DNA of 64,000 bases from Acidobacteriota bacterium (GCA_018001935.1 JAGNHB010000007.1:63027-127026); one strand, 5' to 3'; counted from the first letter of the stretch, positions 16,339 to 25,012 are shown. Translations and numbers: made by a program. The notes: generated by a model not told the origin, from the letters alone.

Positions 16339-17132
16339 TGGGGAAAACGATGCCCTCCCCGCTGTTCGTGAAACTCAAGCGCGCCGTCGGGAAGGCGATC
16401 GCCGACTTCTCGCTGATCAGGGAAGGGGACCGCGTCGCCGTCGCCGTCTCGGGGGGCAAGGACTCCTACAGTCTGCTCCACGTCCTGGGCGAACTCCGCC
16501 GTCGCTCCCCGGTCCGCTTCGAATTGGCCGCCTTCAACCTCGACCCGGGGATCCCGGGCTACCGGTGGGACACCATCCGGGACTACCTCGTCGGCCGCGG
16601 GTTCACTGTGCACACCCTCCACGAGAACCACGCCGCCATCATCCGGGACCACCAGACCCCCGGGTCCTCCGCCTGTTCCTTCTGCGCCCGCCTCCGAAGG
16701 GGAACCCTCTACACCGCCATCCGCAGGGAGGGCTTTCACACGCTGGCCCTCGGCCACCACCTGGACGATTTCATCGAAACACTGCTCCTGAACCTTTTCT
16801 ACGAGGGCGCCATCAAGGCCATGTCGCCCAACTTCGTCGCGGACTGCGGGGACATCACCGTCATCCGCCCCCTGGTCTACGTCCCGGAGAGCGACATCAC
16901 CCGGTTCGCCGCGGAGTGCGGGTTTCCCCTCGTCTACGGGTGCTGCCCGGCCGCCGGCAGGGAATCCCGTCGAAAAATCGTGAAGCGCCTGATCGAAAAT
17001 CTGTCCGCCCAGAATCCCTCGATTCGCCCGAACCTGCTGAAGGCCCTCGGGCGGGTCCGTCCCCGGTACCTGATGGCCCCGGGGGCTTCGGGCCCCGACG
17101 CGGCCCCCGACCATCCCCACGAGGAGTCATGA
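16338..17132 (+). CDS. ttcA: TtcA-like tRNA 2-thiocytidine synthetase
   Basis: About 264 residues. The PP-loop SGGKDS (about residues 37-42) activates the tRNA base with ATP, and the CSFCARLRRG motif supplies two cysteines for the iron-sulfur cluster; a further GCCP lies near residue 197. TtcA adds sulfur to cytidine 32 of tRNAs. GHHLDDFIETLLLNLFY, the second conserved block, is also present. The start is ATG 16338, overlapping the stop of the previous gene; GTG 16335 is an equal alternative. The gene ends in an overlap with the next one. Related TtuA/TtcA-like enzymes could have another target base. Confidence 0.87.
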   Translation: MGKTMPSPLFVKLKRAVGKAIADFSLIREGDRVAVAVSGGKDSYSLLHVLGELRRRSPVRFELAAFNLDPGIPGYRWDTIRDYLVGRGFTVHTLHENHAAIIRDHQTPGSSACSFCARLRRGTLYTAIRREGFHTLALGHHLDDFIETLLLNLFYEGAIKAMSPNFVADCGDITVIRPLVYVPESDITRFAAECGFPLVYGCCPAAGRESRRKIVKRLIENLSAQNPSIRPNLLKALGRVRPRYLMAPGASGPDAAPDHPHEES

Positions 17133-17935
17133 TGTTCAACGAGGAACAAGAGATCGCGGACCGCTACCGCCAGGCGGTCCTGGCCGCCGAAGCCGCCGGC
17201 AAGGTGCTGATGTCCTACTTCGGGCGCCCGATGGAAATCCGGAAGAAAGGCCTGATCGACCTGGTGACCGAGGCGGACCTGGCCGCCGAGAAGGAGATCG
17301 TGGACCGGCTCGGCGCCGCGTTTCCGGGGGACTGCTTCTACACCGAGGAGACCCGCCGCGACCCGGCGGAGTCCGCGGACCTCTGGGTCATCGACCCGCT
17401 GGACGGCACCACCAACTTTTCGCACGGCTACCCCTTCTTCTGCGTTTCCATCGCCCTTCGGCGGCGCGGTCGCGAGACGCTCGGCGTCGTCCTGGCCCCG
17501 GCCTTCGGGGAACTGTTCACCGCCTGCCGGGGGAGGGGGGCCTTCCTGAACGGGAACCCCATCCGCTGCTCCTCGACGGGGTCCCTTCGCGAATCCCTCC
17601 TGGTGACCGGTTTCGCCTACGACATCGCCCTGCACAGCGACGGGGTGCTTCGCCGGTTCCGAAACGTTCTCCTCCGGTCCCAGGCCGTCCGCCGGGACGG
17701 GTCCGCGGCCCTGGACCTGTGCTACGTCGCCGCCGGGCGCTTCGACGGGTTCTGGGAGGAGCACCTCAAGCCCTGGGACACCGCGGCGGCCCGGGTTGTC
17801 GCCGAGGAAGCCGGCGGGAGGGTCACGACGTTCAGCGGCGGCCCCTTCGACATCTTCGGGAAGGAAATCCTCGCCAGCAACGGCCGGATTCACGGCGAAC
17901 TCCTGGATGCCCTCAACATCCCTCGCGAGGGGTGA
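17129..17935 (+). CDS. suhB: Inositol monophosphatase family protein (SuhB-like)
   Basis: 268 residues of the Mg-dependent IMPase family, which removes phosphate from inositol 1-phosphate or similar substrates. Motif 1 is DPLDGTTNFSHG near residues 89-100, with EE upstream in YTEETRR, and motif 2 is WDTAAARVVAEEAGG near 212-226. The ATG at 17129 overlaps the ttcA stop; GAGGAG is only 2 bp away from it but 5 bp from a second ATG at 17132, which may be the true start. SuhB members can also act in transcription antitermination; that is not testable here. Confidence 0.88.
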   Translation: MMFNEEQEIADRYRQAVLAAEAAGKVLMSYFGRPMEIRKKGLIDLVTEADLAAEKEIVDRLGAAFPGDCFYTEETRRDPAESADLWVIDPLDGTTNFSHGYPFFCVSIALRRRGRETLGVVLAPAFGELFTACRGRGAFLNGNPIRCSSTGSLRESLLVTGFAYDIALHSDGVLRRFRNVLLRSQAVRRDGSAALDLCYVAAGRFDGFWEEHLKPWDTAAARVVAEEAGGRVTTFSGGPFDIFGKEILASNGRIHGELLDALNIPREG

Positions 17936-17969
17936 CGTGCCCCCGGCCGATTTCCCGGACCGACCGGTT

Positions 17970-17997
17970 AGTTGACATAATATATCTTATCAGACGT
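17970..17997. other. AT-rich 28-bp dif-like recombination site (candidate)
   Basis: A lone AT-rich patch in very GC-rich DNA, intergenic between suhB and the LptF-LptG gene. It reads as two 11-bp arms round a 6-bp core: left arm AGTTGACATAA, core TATATC, right arm TTATCAGACGT. The inner CATAA / TTAT and the TATAT core are the strongest parts of chromosomal XerC/XerD dif sites; the outer right arm fits poorly. The same bases include TTGACA (17972-17977), so a promoter -35 is a competing reading, with only CGTAAT 17 bp later. Confidence 0.35.
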
Positions 17998-18158
17998 AAT
18001 GGCGCGGGTCGATCCGGCCCTTTCCCGAAGACCCGCGGCCGGGCCGGGCGAACCGGCATCCGTCCGTCCGCGCCTCCCCGGACGGCGCCGCCCGGCGCGG
18101 CCGTCCCCTCCCGGGACCCCGGGGCCGAAGATAGTGCTCCGCAATCCCGGGTCGCACG

Positions 18159-18167
18159 TGGTAAAAT
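18159..18167 (+). promoter_or_regulatory. Extended -10 element before the LptF-LptG gene
   Basis: TGG followed by TAAAAT (18162-18167). Transcription would begin about 7 bp later, only a few bases before ATG 18176, so the message could be leaderless or nearly so. No convincing -35 is seen and there is no ribosome binding site before either ATG. Confidence 0.35.
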
Positions 18168-18175
18168 CGCGGCTT

Positions 18176-20542
18176 ATGGCCAAGCGGATGAAAAGACTCC
18201 ACCGGCTGATCTACCTCGAGATTCTCCCCGTCACCGTGGTGGGTGTGGTCATCCTGACCTTCATCGCGTTTTCCCGGGAGTTCCAGAGGATCTCCCGGAC
18301 GCTGGTGTTCGCGGGCGCGTCGGTCGCCCAGTTCTTCAACCTGGTGGGGCTTATCGTCCCCGCCGTCCTTTTCGTGACGCTCCCCATGGCCCTGCTGCTG
18401 GGGGTCGTGATCTGCATGAGCCGTCTCGCCCACGACCACGAGATCACCGCGCTGAAGTCCTGCGGCATCGGGGTCAACCGGCTGCTCCCGCCGGTCGTCA
18501 TTGTCGCCCTCTGCGCCACCGCCGTCGTGTTCCTCTGCACCACGCACCTGGTCCCCTCGGCCAACGCCCGCCTGCGGGACATCCTCGTGGAGATCCTCAA
18601 GGCCGGCATGGCGTCCGAACTCAAGCCCCGGGTGTTCCACGACCGGTTCCGGAACTTCGTCTTCTACATCGAGGACTCGGACCCCGCCACCTCGACGTGG
18701 AAAGGCATCTTCATCGTGGACCGCACCAAACCCGGGAGCCTGACCCTCCACCTCGCCCGGGAGGGCCACGTCCAGCTCTTCCGGGACAGTCTGCAGGTAA
18801 ATTTAACAAAACAAACCACCTATACGCAACCGCAGGACGACCCCGACAACTTCTCGCTGGCGACGAGCGAGGCCGGGACCATCCCCTTCAACGAGATCCG
18901 TTCCATCCAGGCCCCGCCGCTCCGGAACATGGAGAAGACCATGGGGCAGCTGGACGCCGAGCTGGAGCAGGCTCGCGCGCCCTCGAACCCGAACCGGCCA
19001 ACCTTCGACGAGGTCGTTGCCCTGGAGGTGGAGTACCACCAGCGACTCGCCCTGCCCTTCGCCTGCCTGGCCCTCGCCCTGGTGGGGGTCCCGCTCGGGG
19101 TCGGGGCCCGGCGGGGCGGGCGCTCCGCCGGCATCGTGATCTCGGTGGCGGCCGTGGGGCTGTACTACCTCCTGTTCATCTACTCCTGGAAGGCCGGGGC
19201 CTACTGGGGCCTGTACCCGGTGTCCGTGGGCGTCTGGGTCCCGAACCTCGCCTTCCTGGCCCTGGCGGCCGTTCTGCTGGGAATCGCCAACCGCGAGATC
19301 CACCCCTTCGCGCGGTTTTTCAACCTTCCGTTCTGGGCCGGTCTGTCCGGGTGGGCCCGCCGCCGCCTGCACCTCCGGGCCCGTCCCGCCGGCCGCCCCG
19401 CGGCGGACCCGGTGGAGGAGTGGATCGAGGGCGGCGGCCCGAGCCGGTTCCGGTTGTTCCGCATCATGGACCGGTACATCGTCAGGGAATTCCTCGCCGC
19501 CCTGTCCATCACTCTCCTGTTCGCCGTCGCCCTGTTCACCATCTTCACGCTCTTCGAGTTGATGGACTACATTTACAAAAACAGCGTATCTCTCGATCGT
19601 GTAGCCGAATATTTTCTGTACGTCACCCCGATGGTGGTTCAGCAGGCCCTCCCTTTCTGCGTCCTGATCGCCATGCTGGTGTCCTTCGGCCTGCTGGAGA
19701 AGTCGAACCAGATCCTCGTGCTGAAGGCCTCCGGCATCAGCGTCTACCGGATCGCCCTGCCCGTCGTGCTGGTGATCGTGCTGCTCGTCCCCCTCGTCTT
19801 CGTCGTGCAGGAGCAGGTCCTCCCCTGGACCAACCGTCGGCAGGACGAACTCTACAACGAGATCAAGGGCCGCAAGGCGCAGAGCTTCCACCACCCCGAG
19901 ACCAGCTGGGTCGTCGGGACCTCCGGCCGGATCTACAACCTCGGGCATTTCGACGACCGCCGCAACGTCGTCAACGACGTGTGGATCTTCGACGTCGATC
20001 TGGAGAAGGCGGTCTTCAGGGGGATCTCCTTCGTCCGCGAGGCCCGCTGGGACGAGGACGCCCGGCGGTGGGTCTTCCAGGACGGGTGGCGGCGGGTGCT
20101 GGACGGGTTCGAGAAGACGAGCCTGTTCCGTTTCCAGGACCTCTCGTCCCGCGCCATCGAACCCCCCGCCTACTTCAAGTCCGAGATCAAGAAGGCCGAC
20201 AAGCTCTCCTTCACGGAGCTGAGCGACTACATCGCCCGCCTGGGCCGGAAGGGGTACAACACCCTGGGCCTGGAGGTGGACCTGCACAAGAAGATCTCCT
20301 ACCCCCTCGTCATCCTGGTGATGCTGCTGGTGGGCCTCCCCTTCGCCTTCCGGATGGGAAAGAAGGGGACGGTGTTCGGGATCGCTGTCAGCACGGTCAT
20401 CGGGATCGTCTACTGGGCCCTGTTCAACGTCTGCACGGCCATGGGCGCGTTCGGCGTGCTGCCGCCGGTCTTCGCCGCCTGGGCCCCCAACATCTTCTTC
20501 GGGTTCGCGAGCCTGTACCTGGTCATCCGGATGCGCACCTGA
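18176..20542 (+). CDS. Fused LptF-LptG lipopolysaccharide export permease
   Basis: 788 residues holding two complete YjgP/YjgQ permease units. Unit 1 (about 1-370) starts LHRLIYLEILP, has a periplasmic beta domain and then three late membrane segments; unit 2 (about 430-788) starts IMDRYIVREFLAALSIT and repeats the plan, ending in HKKISYPLVILVMLLVGLPFAF. In LptB2FG these proteins are separate and form the inner-membrane channel that drives LPS toward LptC. Here a Pro/Arg-rich linker (about 380-425) joins them. ATG 18176 or 18188 may be used. Two short AT-rich codon runs (about 18794-18832 and 19565-19620) break the GC-rich codon use. No lptB, lptA or lptC is nearby. Confidence 0.87.
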   Translation: MAKRMKRLHRLIYLEILPVTVVGVVILTFIAFSREFQRISRTLVFAGASVAQFFNLVGLIVPAVLFVTLPMALLLGVVICMSRLAHDHEITALKSCGIGVNRLLPPVVIVALCATAVVFLCTTHLVPSANARLRDILVEILKAGMASELKPRVFHDRFRNFVFYIEDSDPATSTWKGIFIVDRTKPGSLTLHLAREGHVQLFRDSLQVNLTKQTTYTQPQDDPDNFSLATSEAGTIPFNEIRSIQAPPLRNMEKTMGQLDAELEQARAPSNPNRPTFDEVVALEVEYHQRLALPFACLALALVGVPLGVGARRGGRSAGIVISVAAVGLYYLLFIYSWKAGAYWGLYPVSVGVWVPNLAFLALAAVLLGIANREIHPFARFFNLPFWAGLSGWARRRLHLRARPAGRPAADPVEEWIEGGGPSRFRLFRIMDRYIVREFLAALSITLLFAVALFTIFTLFELMDYIYKNSVSLDRVAEYFLYVTPMVVQQALPFCVLIAMLVSFGLLEKSNQILVLKASGISVYRIALPVVLVIVLLVPLVFVVQEQVLPWTNRRQDELYNEIKGRKAQSFHHPETSWVVGTSGRIYNLGHFDDRRNVVNDVWIFDVDLEKAVFRGISFVREARWDEDARRWVFQDGWRRVLDGFEKTSLFRFQDLSSRAIEPPAYFKSEIKKADKLSFTELSDYIARLGRKGYNTLGLEVDLHKKISYPLVILVMLLVGLPFAFRMGKKGTVFGIAVSTVIGIVYWALFNVCTAMGAFGVLPPVFAAWAPNIFFGFASLYLVIRMRT

Positions 20543-20589
20543 CCCGTGCCCTTCCCCGCCGCCGGCAACCGAACCGGCTCCCGGGCGCC

Positions 20590-21990
20590 CTAGCCCGCCC
20601 GCTCCGGTTCCAGGGGGAAAATCTTGTCGGGGTTGAGAATGCCCGCGGGGTCGAAGGCCCGCTTCACCGCGCGGCTCAGCTCGATGACCTCCGGGGAGAG
20701 GTTCAGGCTGAGGTACTCGCGCTTGGACAGGCCGATCCCGTGCTCGCCGCTGATGGCCCCCCCGAGGCGGACGGTCGCCGCCAGAAGTTCGCGAACGGCC
20801 CGCTCCGCGCGCTCGACCTCGTCGGCGTCGTGACGGTGGATCATGAGGTTGACGTGAATGTTCCCGTCCCCGGCGTGACCAAAGCAGACGATCATGAGGC
20901 CGTACTTTACGCGTATTGCCTCAACCTCCGAAAATAATTCAGGAATTCTGCTACGTGGAACGGAGACATCCTCGTTGATCTTCGTATCCGCCAGGCGGGC
21001 GATGGCGGGGGAAACCGCCCGCCTCACGTCCCAGACCCGTTCGCGTTCCTCGGGAACCCGGGATTCCAAAATAATATTTCCACTTTGAGCAACGATGATT
21101 TCATGCACTTGCCTGATTCTTCTGTCAACGTCATTCGGGTCACCGTCGATCTCCAGGAGTAAAACCGCATTTATTCCCTCGGGGAAACGGTAGTCCTTGA
21201 ATTCGCCCACCCGGTCCATGCAGGCCCGGTCCATGATTTCCAGGGCGGTGGGGATGACCCGGGAGCGGATGATGGCGGAAACGGCCTCCCCTGCCCTTCC
21301 CGCCGACCCGAAGCCCACCAGGAGCGTCCGGCGGGTTTCGGGGAGGGGCAGGAGCTTGAGGGTGAAGCGGGTCATGACCGCGAGGGTCCCCTCCGAGCCG
21401 ACGAGCAGCCCGATCAGGTCGTACCCGGTGACGTTCTTGACCGTCTTGCCCCCCACCTCGCACACGGTCCCGTCGGCCAGGACGAACCGCATGCCGAGGA
21501 CGTAGTGCTTGGTCACGCCGTACTTCACGGCGCTCAAGCCGCCCGCGCACTCGGCCACGTTCCCCCCCAGGGTCGAACTCCGCACGCTGGCGGGGTCCGG
21601 AGGGTAGAAGAGGCCCAGGGGCGCGACGGCGTCCTGGAGGTCCTGGGTGACGACGCCGGGCTCCACCACGGCGACCAGGTTGTCGGCGTCGATCTCGAGG
21701 ATGCGATTCATCCGGGTCATGCAGAGCACGATCCCCCCCCGGGCGGGGACCGCGCCGCCGGAGAAGCCGACCCCCGCCCCGCGGACCGTGACCGGGACCT
21801 TCTCCGCGGCGGCGAGGCGCAGGGTCTTCACGACCTCCGTCTCGACCGCGGGGAACAGGACCACGTCGGGCAGGACGGGCCGGTTGGTGGCGTCGAAAGC
21901 GTAGCAGAGCCGCTGCTCGAGGTCCGTGACGGTCCGCTCCGGCCCGAAGATCTCGGAGAGTTCGTGGAGGAGGGCGGGGGGAAGGCTCAT
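20590..21990 (-). CDS. glcD: FAD-linked oxidase, GlcD/D-lactate dehydrogenase type
   Basis: 466 residues. The N-terminal PCMH FAD-binding domain shows VTVRGAGVGFSGGA and SSTLGGNVAECAGG; the C-terminal oxidase domain shows GHAGDGNIHVNL and GAISGEHGIGLSKREY. This family oxidises D-2-hydroxyacids such as glycolate or D-lactate and passes electrons to the quinone pool. ATG 21990 follows GGGAG and overlaps the larA stop, so it is the last gene of a three-gene operon. GlcE/GlcF partner subunits are absent. A racemase beside a 2-hydroxyacid oxidase suggests use of both lactate (or similar) enantiomers. AT-rich codon runs occur at about 20905-20962 and 21068-21180. Confidence 0.88.
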   Translation of the reverse strand: MSLPPALLHELSEIFGPERTVTDLEQRLCYAFDATNRPVLPDVVLFPAVETEVVKTLRLAAAEKVPVTVRGAGVGFSGGAVPARGGIVLCMTRMNRILEIDADNLVAVVEPGVVTQDLQDAVAPLGLFYPPDPASVRSSTLGGNVAECAGGLSAVKYGVTKHYVLGMRFVLADGTVCEVGGKTVKNVTGYDLIGLLVGSEGTLAVMTRFTLKLLPLPETRRTLLVGFGSAGRAGEAVSAIIRSRVIPTALEIMDRACMDRVGEFKDYRFPEGINAVLLLEIDGDPNDVDRRIRQVHEIIVAQSGNIILESRVPEERERVWDVRRAVSPAIARLADTKINEDVSVPRSRIPELFSEVEAIRVKYGLMIVCFGHAGDGNIHVNLMIHRHDADEVERAERAVRELLAATVRLGGAISGEHGIGLSKREYLSLNLSPEVIELSRAVKRAFDPAGILNPDKIFPLEPERAG

Positions 21991-23273
21991 GAGGGTCTCC
22001 CGGTGAGGCAGAAGGTGGTGCCGGCGTCGGGAAGGACCAGCCCGGAGAAGTCGTCCCCCAGGCCCCCGACGGCCAGGTCGATGGCATCCTGCAGCCGGCG
22101 CGCGGGCGTCATCCCCATGGCCCGGACCGCGTCGTCGGGCAGCCCGGAGACCAGGATCACCCGGTAGCGCCGGGTTTTCTCGAACAGGGCGAAGGCGGTC
22201 TGGCCGTTGATGACGTAGTTGGCCGTGAGCTCGCGGCAGAACGCCCGCTCGTCCCGGAAGCGGAACCAGGGGAAAAAACCGGGGTGCCCCATCCCCTCCG
22301 GGCAGGCGGCCACGGCGACGAGGGCCCCGCCCGGGCGAAGCCCGTAGCGCCCCATCTCGATGACCTTGTGGGACTGGATCATGTTGATGTCCCGCGGGAA
22401 CCCGCCCGACCCGGCGACGACCACGTCCGCCGGCGCCGGGAGGTTGACGGAGTGGGACTGCAGGTACCCCCGGCAGGCTTCCCGGTGGGCGTCGATCCCG
22501 TGGCCGCAGACGATCGCCGCGAGGCGGCCCACCTCGTCGAGGGAGACGTTCACGAGGAAGACCCGGTCCAGGCCCACCCGCCGAAGGGCTTCCTCCATGT
22601 CTTCGTGGACGGGGTTGCCCTCCAGCGCGGCGACCGCCACCGTCTTCCGTCGCCCCGACCCGTCGGGCTCGAGCACCAGGCGGTGGTTGAAGGCGATGGT
22701 TTCCGCGGCGGCCAGGCCGGGCATCAGGCTCTTGCGCCCGCCGCTGAAACCGGCGAAATAGTGGAAGCCCACCCCGCCGAGGGCGACGATGGCGTCTGCC
22801 CACTCCACCACCCGGTTGAGGCGGACCCGGTTTCCGAAGGCGGTCACCCCGAAGTCGATGTGGTCGCCCGGGGAGTCGGCGCGGTGGACGACGATCCCGG
22901 CGCCCGGGAACGCCCCCCCGCCCGTCAGGGGCCCTGTCTCCTCCGCCGTGGGGGGACGGTGAATCCCCGTGGCGATGGCGATCTTCACCGCGGGCGGGAC
23001 GAGGCCGCGTTCGTCGAGGTAACCCCTCAGGAGGGGCAGCACCGTCTCGGCCCCCGTCCGGCGGGTGGCGTCCGAGACGACGAGGAGCACGCGCCGGCGG
23101 CCTTTAAGGAAAGCGGGAAGCGACGGGCCTCGAAACGGGTGGTCGAGGGCCTCCGCCAGGGTTTTCGGGACGTCGGCGAGGGGCGCCCCGCCGGGTGGAC
23201 GAACCGACCGGAAACGGCCCTCCGGGAGGTCGGCCTCCTGGACGCCCCGGTCGTAGGCGAGGCGAACTCTCAC
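21987..23273 (-). CDS. larA: LarA-type nickel-pincer racemase/epimerase
   Basis: 428 residues from GTG 23273, which overlaps the stop of the radical SAM gene (GTGA). LarA interconverts L- and D-lactate with a nickel pincer cofactor bound to a lysine; relatives act on other 2-hydroxyacids. The key residues line up at a constant offset of three from Lactiplantibacillus LarA: His105 (in GIHRPPT), His171 and Lys181 (in HYFAGFSGGRKSLMPG), and His197 (FNHR). So cofactor binding and catalysis should be intact. Cofactor genes larB, larC and larE are not in the window. Position between AmrS and GlcD suggests a 2-hydroxyacid pathway. Confidence 0.88.
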   Translation of the reverse strand: MRVRLAYDRGVQEADLPEGRFRSVRPPGGAPLADVPKTLAEALDHPFRGPSLPAFLKGRRRVLLVVSDATRRTGAETVLPLLRGYLDERGLVPPAVKIAIATGIHRPPTAEETGPLTGGGAFPGAGIVVHRADSPGDHIDFGVTAFGNRVRLNRVVEWADAIVALGGVGFHYFAGFSGGRKSLMPGLAAAETIAFNHRLVLEPDGSGRRKTVAVAALEGNPVHEDMEEALRRVGLDRVFLVNVSLDEVGRLAAIVCGHGIDAHREACRGYLQSHSVNLPAPADVVVAGSGGFPRDINMIQSHKVIEMGRYGLRPGGALVAVAACPEGMGHPGFFPWFRFRDERAFCRELTANYVINGQTAFALFEKTRRYRVILVSGLPDDAVRAMGMTPARRLQDAIDLAVGGLGDDFSGLVLPDAGTTFCLTGRPS

Positions 23274-24382
23274 GAGAAGATCCCCGGGATGACGGTGCCG
23301 CAGGAAGCGCACTTCCCGTCCCGGATCTCCCGGGAGACGACGGTGAAGCCGACCCGGCGGATGACCATCTTCCGGCACGCGTGGCAGTAGGTGTTCTCGA
23401 GGGGGTGCCCCGGGACGTTCCCGACGTAGACGTACTGGAGACCGGCGTTCTTCGCCTCGGCGTGGAGGGTTTCCAGGGTCTTCACGGGGGTCTGGGGCAG
23501 GTTCTGGAGCTGGTAGCAGGGAGTGAAGCGGGTGAGGTGGAGCGGGACCCGGTCGGTCAGGGCGGACCGGATCCACCGGAACATCAGGCGGTTCTCGGCG
23601 ACGTTGTCGTTCAGGGTGGGGACGATCAGCATGACGAGTTCCAACCAGGTCCCCGAGTCCTTGAGGGTGACGAGGGTGTCCAGGACGGGCTTGAGGCTCC
23701 CGCCGCACACGCTGTGGTAGAAGGGATCCGAGAAGCCCTTGAAATCGATCTTGACGGCGGACATCTTCGGGATCAGCTTCTTCAGGGGGGCCGGGTTGAG
23801 GTACCCCGCGGAGATCAGGACGTTGCCGACGCCGAGGGCGCGGGCGGCGTCGGCGGTGTCGCAGAGGTACTCGTAGCCCACGACCGGTTCGGAGTAGGTG
23901 TAGGCGATGACCGGCGCCTTCGCCGCGGCGGCCGCGGCGGCCGTCCGCCCCGGGGGCGTGTGGACGCAGTTCAGTTCCTCGGGCCCGTGCTGGGAGATCT
24001 GCCAGTTCTGGCAGTACCGGCAGCGGAGGTTGCAGCCCGGCAGCGCGATGGAGAAGGCACTGGCGCCGGGTTTGTAGTGGAACAGGGGCTTTTTCTCGAT
24101 GGGGTCGGTGTGCACCGCGCAGATCTGCCCGTAGTTGAGGGTGTAGAAGGTGCCTCCCCGGTTCTGACGGACCCTGCAGCGCCCCTTCCCCCCGTCGGCC
24201 ACCACGCACTCGTGCGGGCAGAGCAAACAGTGGACCTTTTTCCCCGGCATTTTCTCCCAGTACCGGGCGAGGGGCGGGCCCGTTCCCGCCGCCGCCGCTG
24301 CGGGCGCACCGGCGGCGCCCCCGGCCAGGGTGAGCCCGGCGACGCCCAGGGCCATGTCTCGGCAGAATTCCCGTCGGTCCAT
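23270..24382 (-). CDS. amrS: AmmeMemoRadiSam-type radical SAM enzyme with Tat-like leader
   Basis: 370 residues. Residues 1-35 form a twin-arginine-like leader: RREF, then a hydrophobic Ala/Gly stretch ending APAAAAA. The rest is the AmrS/PflA-like family: an N-terminal cysteine set (CLLCPHEC, GKGRCRVRQN), DPIEKKPLFHY, and the radical SAM cluster CNLRCRYC with Cys117, Cys121 and Cys124. A C-terminal CHAC / CASC pair suggests a further metal site. AmrS partners usually are AMMECR1 and Memo; neither is here, and larA and glcD take their place in an overlapping operon. An exported radical SAM enzyme would be unusual; the leader could instead be a membrane anchor. ATG 24382 follows GGGAGGACGGG. 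Confidence 0.85.
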   Translation of the reverse strand: MDRREFCRDMALGVAGLTLAGGAAGAPAAAAAGTGPPLARYWEKMPGKKVHCLLCPHECVVADGGKGRCRVRQNRGGTFYTLNYGQICAVHTDPIEKKPLFHYKPGASAFSIALPGCNLRCRYCQNWQISQHGPEELNCVHTPPGRTAAAAAAAKAPVIAYTYSEPVVGYEYLCDTADAARALGVGNVLISAGYLNPAPLKKLIPKMSAVKIDFKGFSDPFYHSVCGGSLKPVLDTLVTLKDSGTWLELVMLIVPTLNDNVAENRLMFRWIRSALTDRVPLHLTRFTPCYQLQNLPQTPVKTLETLHAEAKNAGLQYVYVGNVPGHPLENTYCHACRKMVIRRVGFTVVSREIRDGKCASCGTVIPGIFS

Positions 24383-24491
24383 CCCGTCCTCCCGCCGGCC
24401 TCGCGGACCGGGGCCGTCACGACTATTTCACCACAGGACGGCCGCGGGGGCAAGCCCCAGATAGGCCGCGGGGCCGTGACGACCGCTTTCC

Positions 24492-24520
24492 TTGACACCC
24501 CCCGGCTTGTTCTCTATACT
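24492..24520 (+). promoter_or_regulatory. Sigma-70-type promoter for cheW-cheR
   Basis: TTGACA (24492-24497), a 17-bp spacer and TATACT (24515-24520): the closest match to the sigma-70 consensus found in the window. Start of transcription is expected near 24527, about 25 bp before the cheW ATG. Confidence 0.7.
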
Positions 24521-24550
24521 GCCCCCCGACATCGGATGCGGGGAGGGCCC

Positions 24551-25012
24551 ATGCTGCTGCTCGTCTTTCAGGCCGGTCCCAGGCGCTTCGGGATGGAGGC
24601 CGCGCGCTTGATCGAGGTGGTCCCCGCGATCCGCCTCTACCAGCCTCCCCAGGCACCCGCGTGGGTCGCGGGGGTGATGGACTACCGCGGCGCCACCGTC
24701 CCCGTCGTGGACCTCACCGCGCTGTACGAAGGCGTTCCCTCCCCTCCCCTCCTGAGCACCCGGATCATGCTCGTCCACTACGAGACCCCCGCCGGGGGTC
24801 CCCGGACCCTGGGGCTCCTGGCGGAGAAGGTCACGGAAACCCTGGCCCTCGACAGCGCCGCGTTCTCCCCCGCCGGGGTCGAACTCCCCGGGACCCCTTC
24901 CCTGGGCGAACTCAGTTTCGACGAAGCCGGGACGCTCCAGATGATCCGGCCGGAGCGGATCCTGAGCGACGAGGTCCGGGACCGCCTCTTCATCGAGCCG
25001 GAGGGCCGATGA
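24551..25012 (+). CDS. cheW: CheW-like coupling protein
   Basis: 153 residues with a single CheW domain, the SH3-like adaptor that links chemoreceptors to CheA kinases. The blocks FGMEAARLIEVVPAI, WVAGVMDYRGATVPVVDL (the signature, about residues 37-55) and a late LGLLAEKVTET are present. ATG 24551 is chosen because GGGGAGGGCCC lies directly before it; an ATG at 24536 lacks a site. It has its own strong promoter and overlaps cheR by ATGA. No CheA is in the window; a chemoreceptor is encoded at 61200. Confidence 0.87.
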   Translation: MLLLVFQAGPRRFGMEAARLIEVVPAIRLYQPPQAPAWVAGVMDYRGATVPVVDLTALYEGVPSPPLLSTRIMLVHYETPAGGPRTLGLLAEKVTETLALDSAAFSPAGVELPGTPSLGELSFDEAGTLQMIRPERILSDEVRDRLFIEPEGR

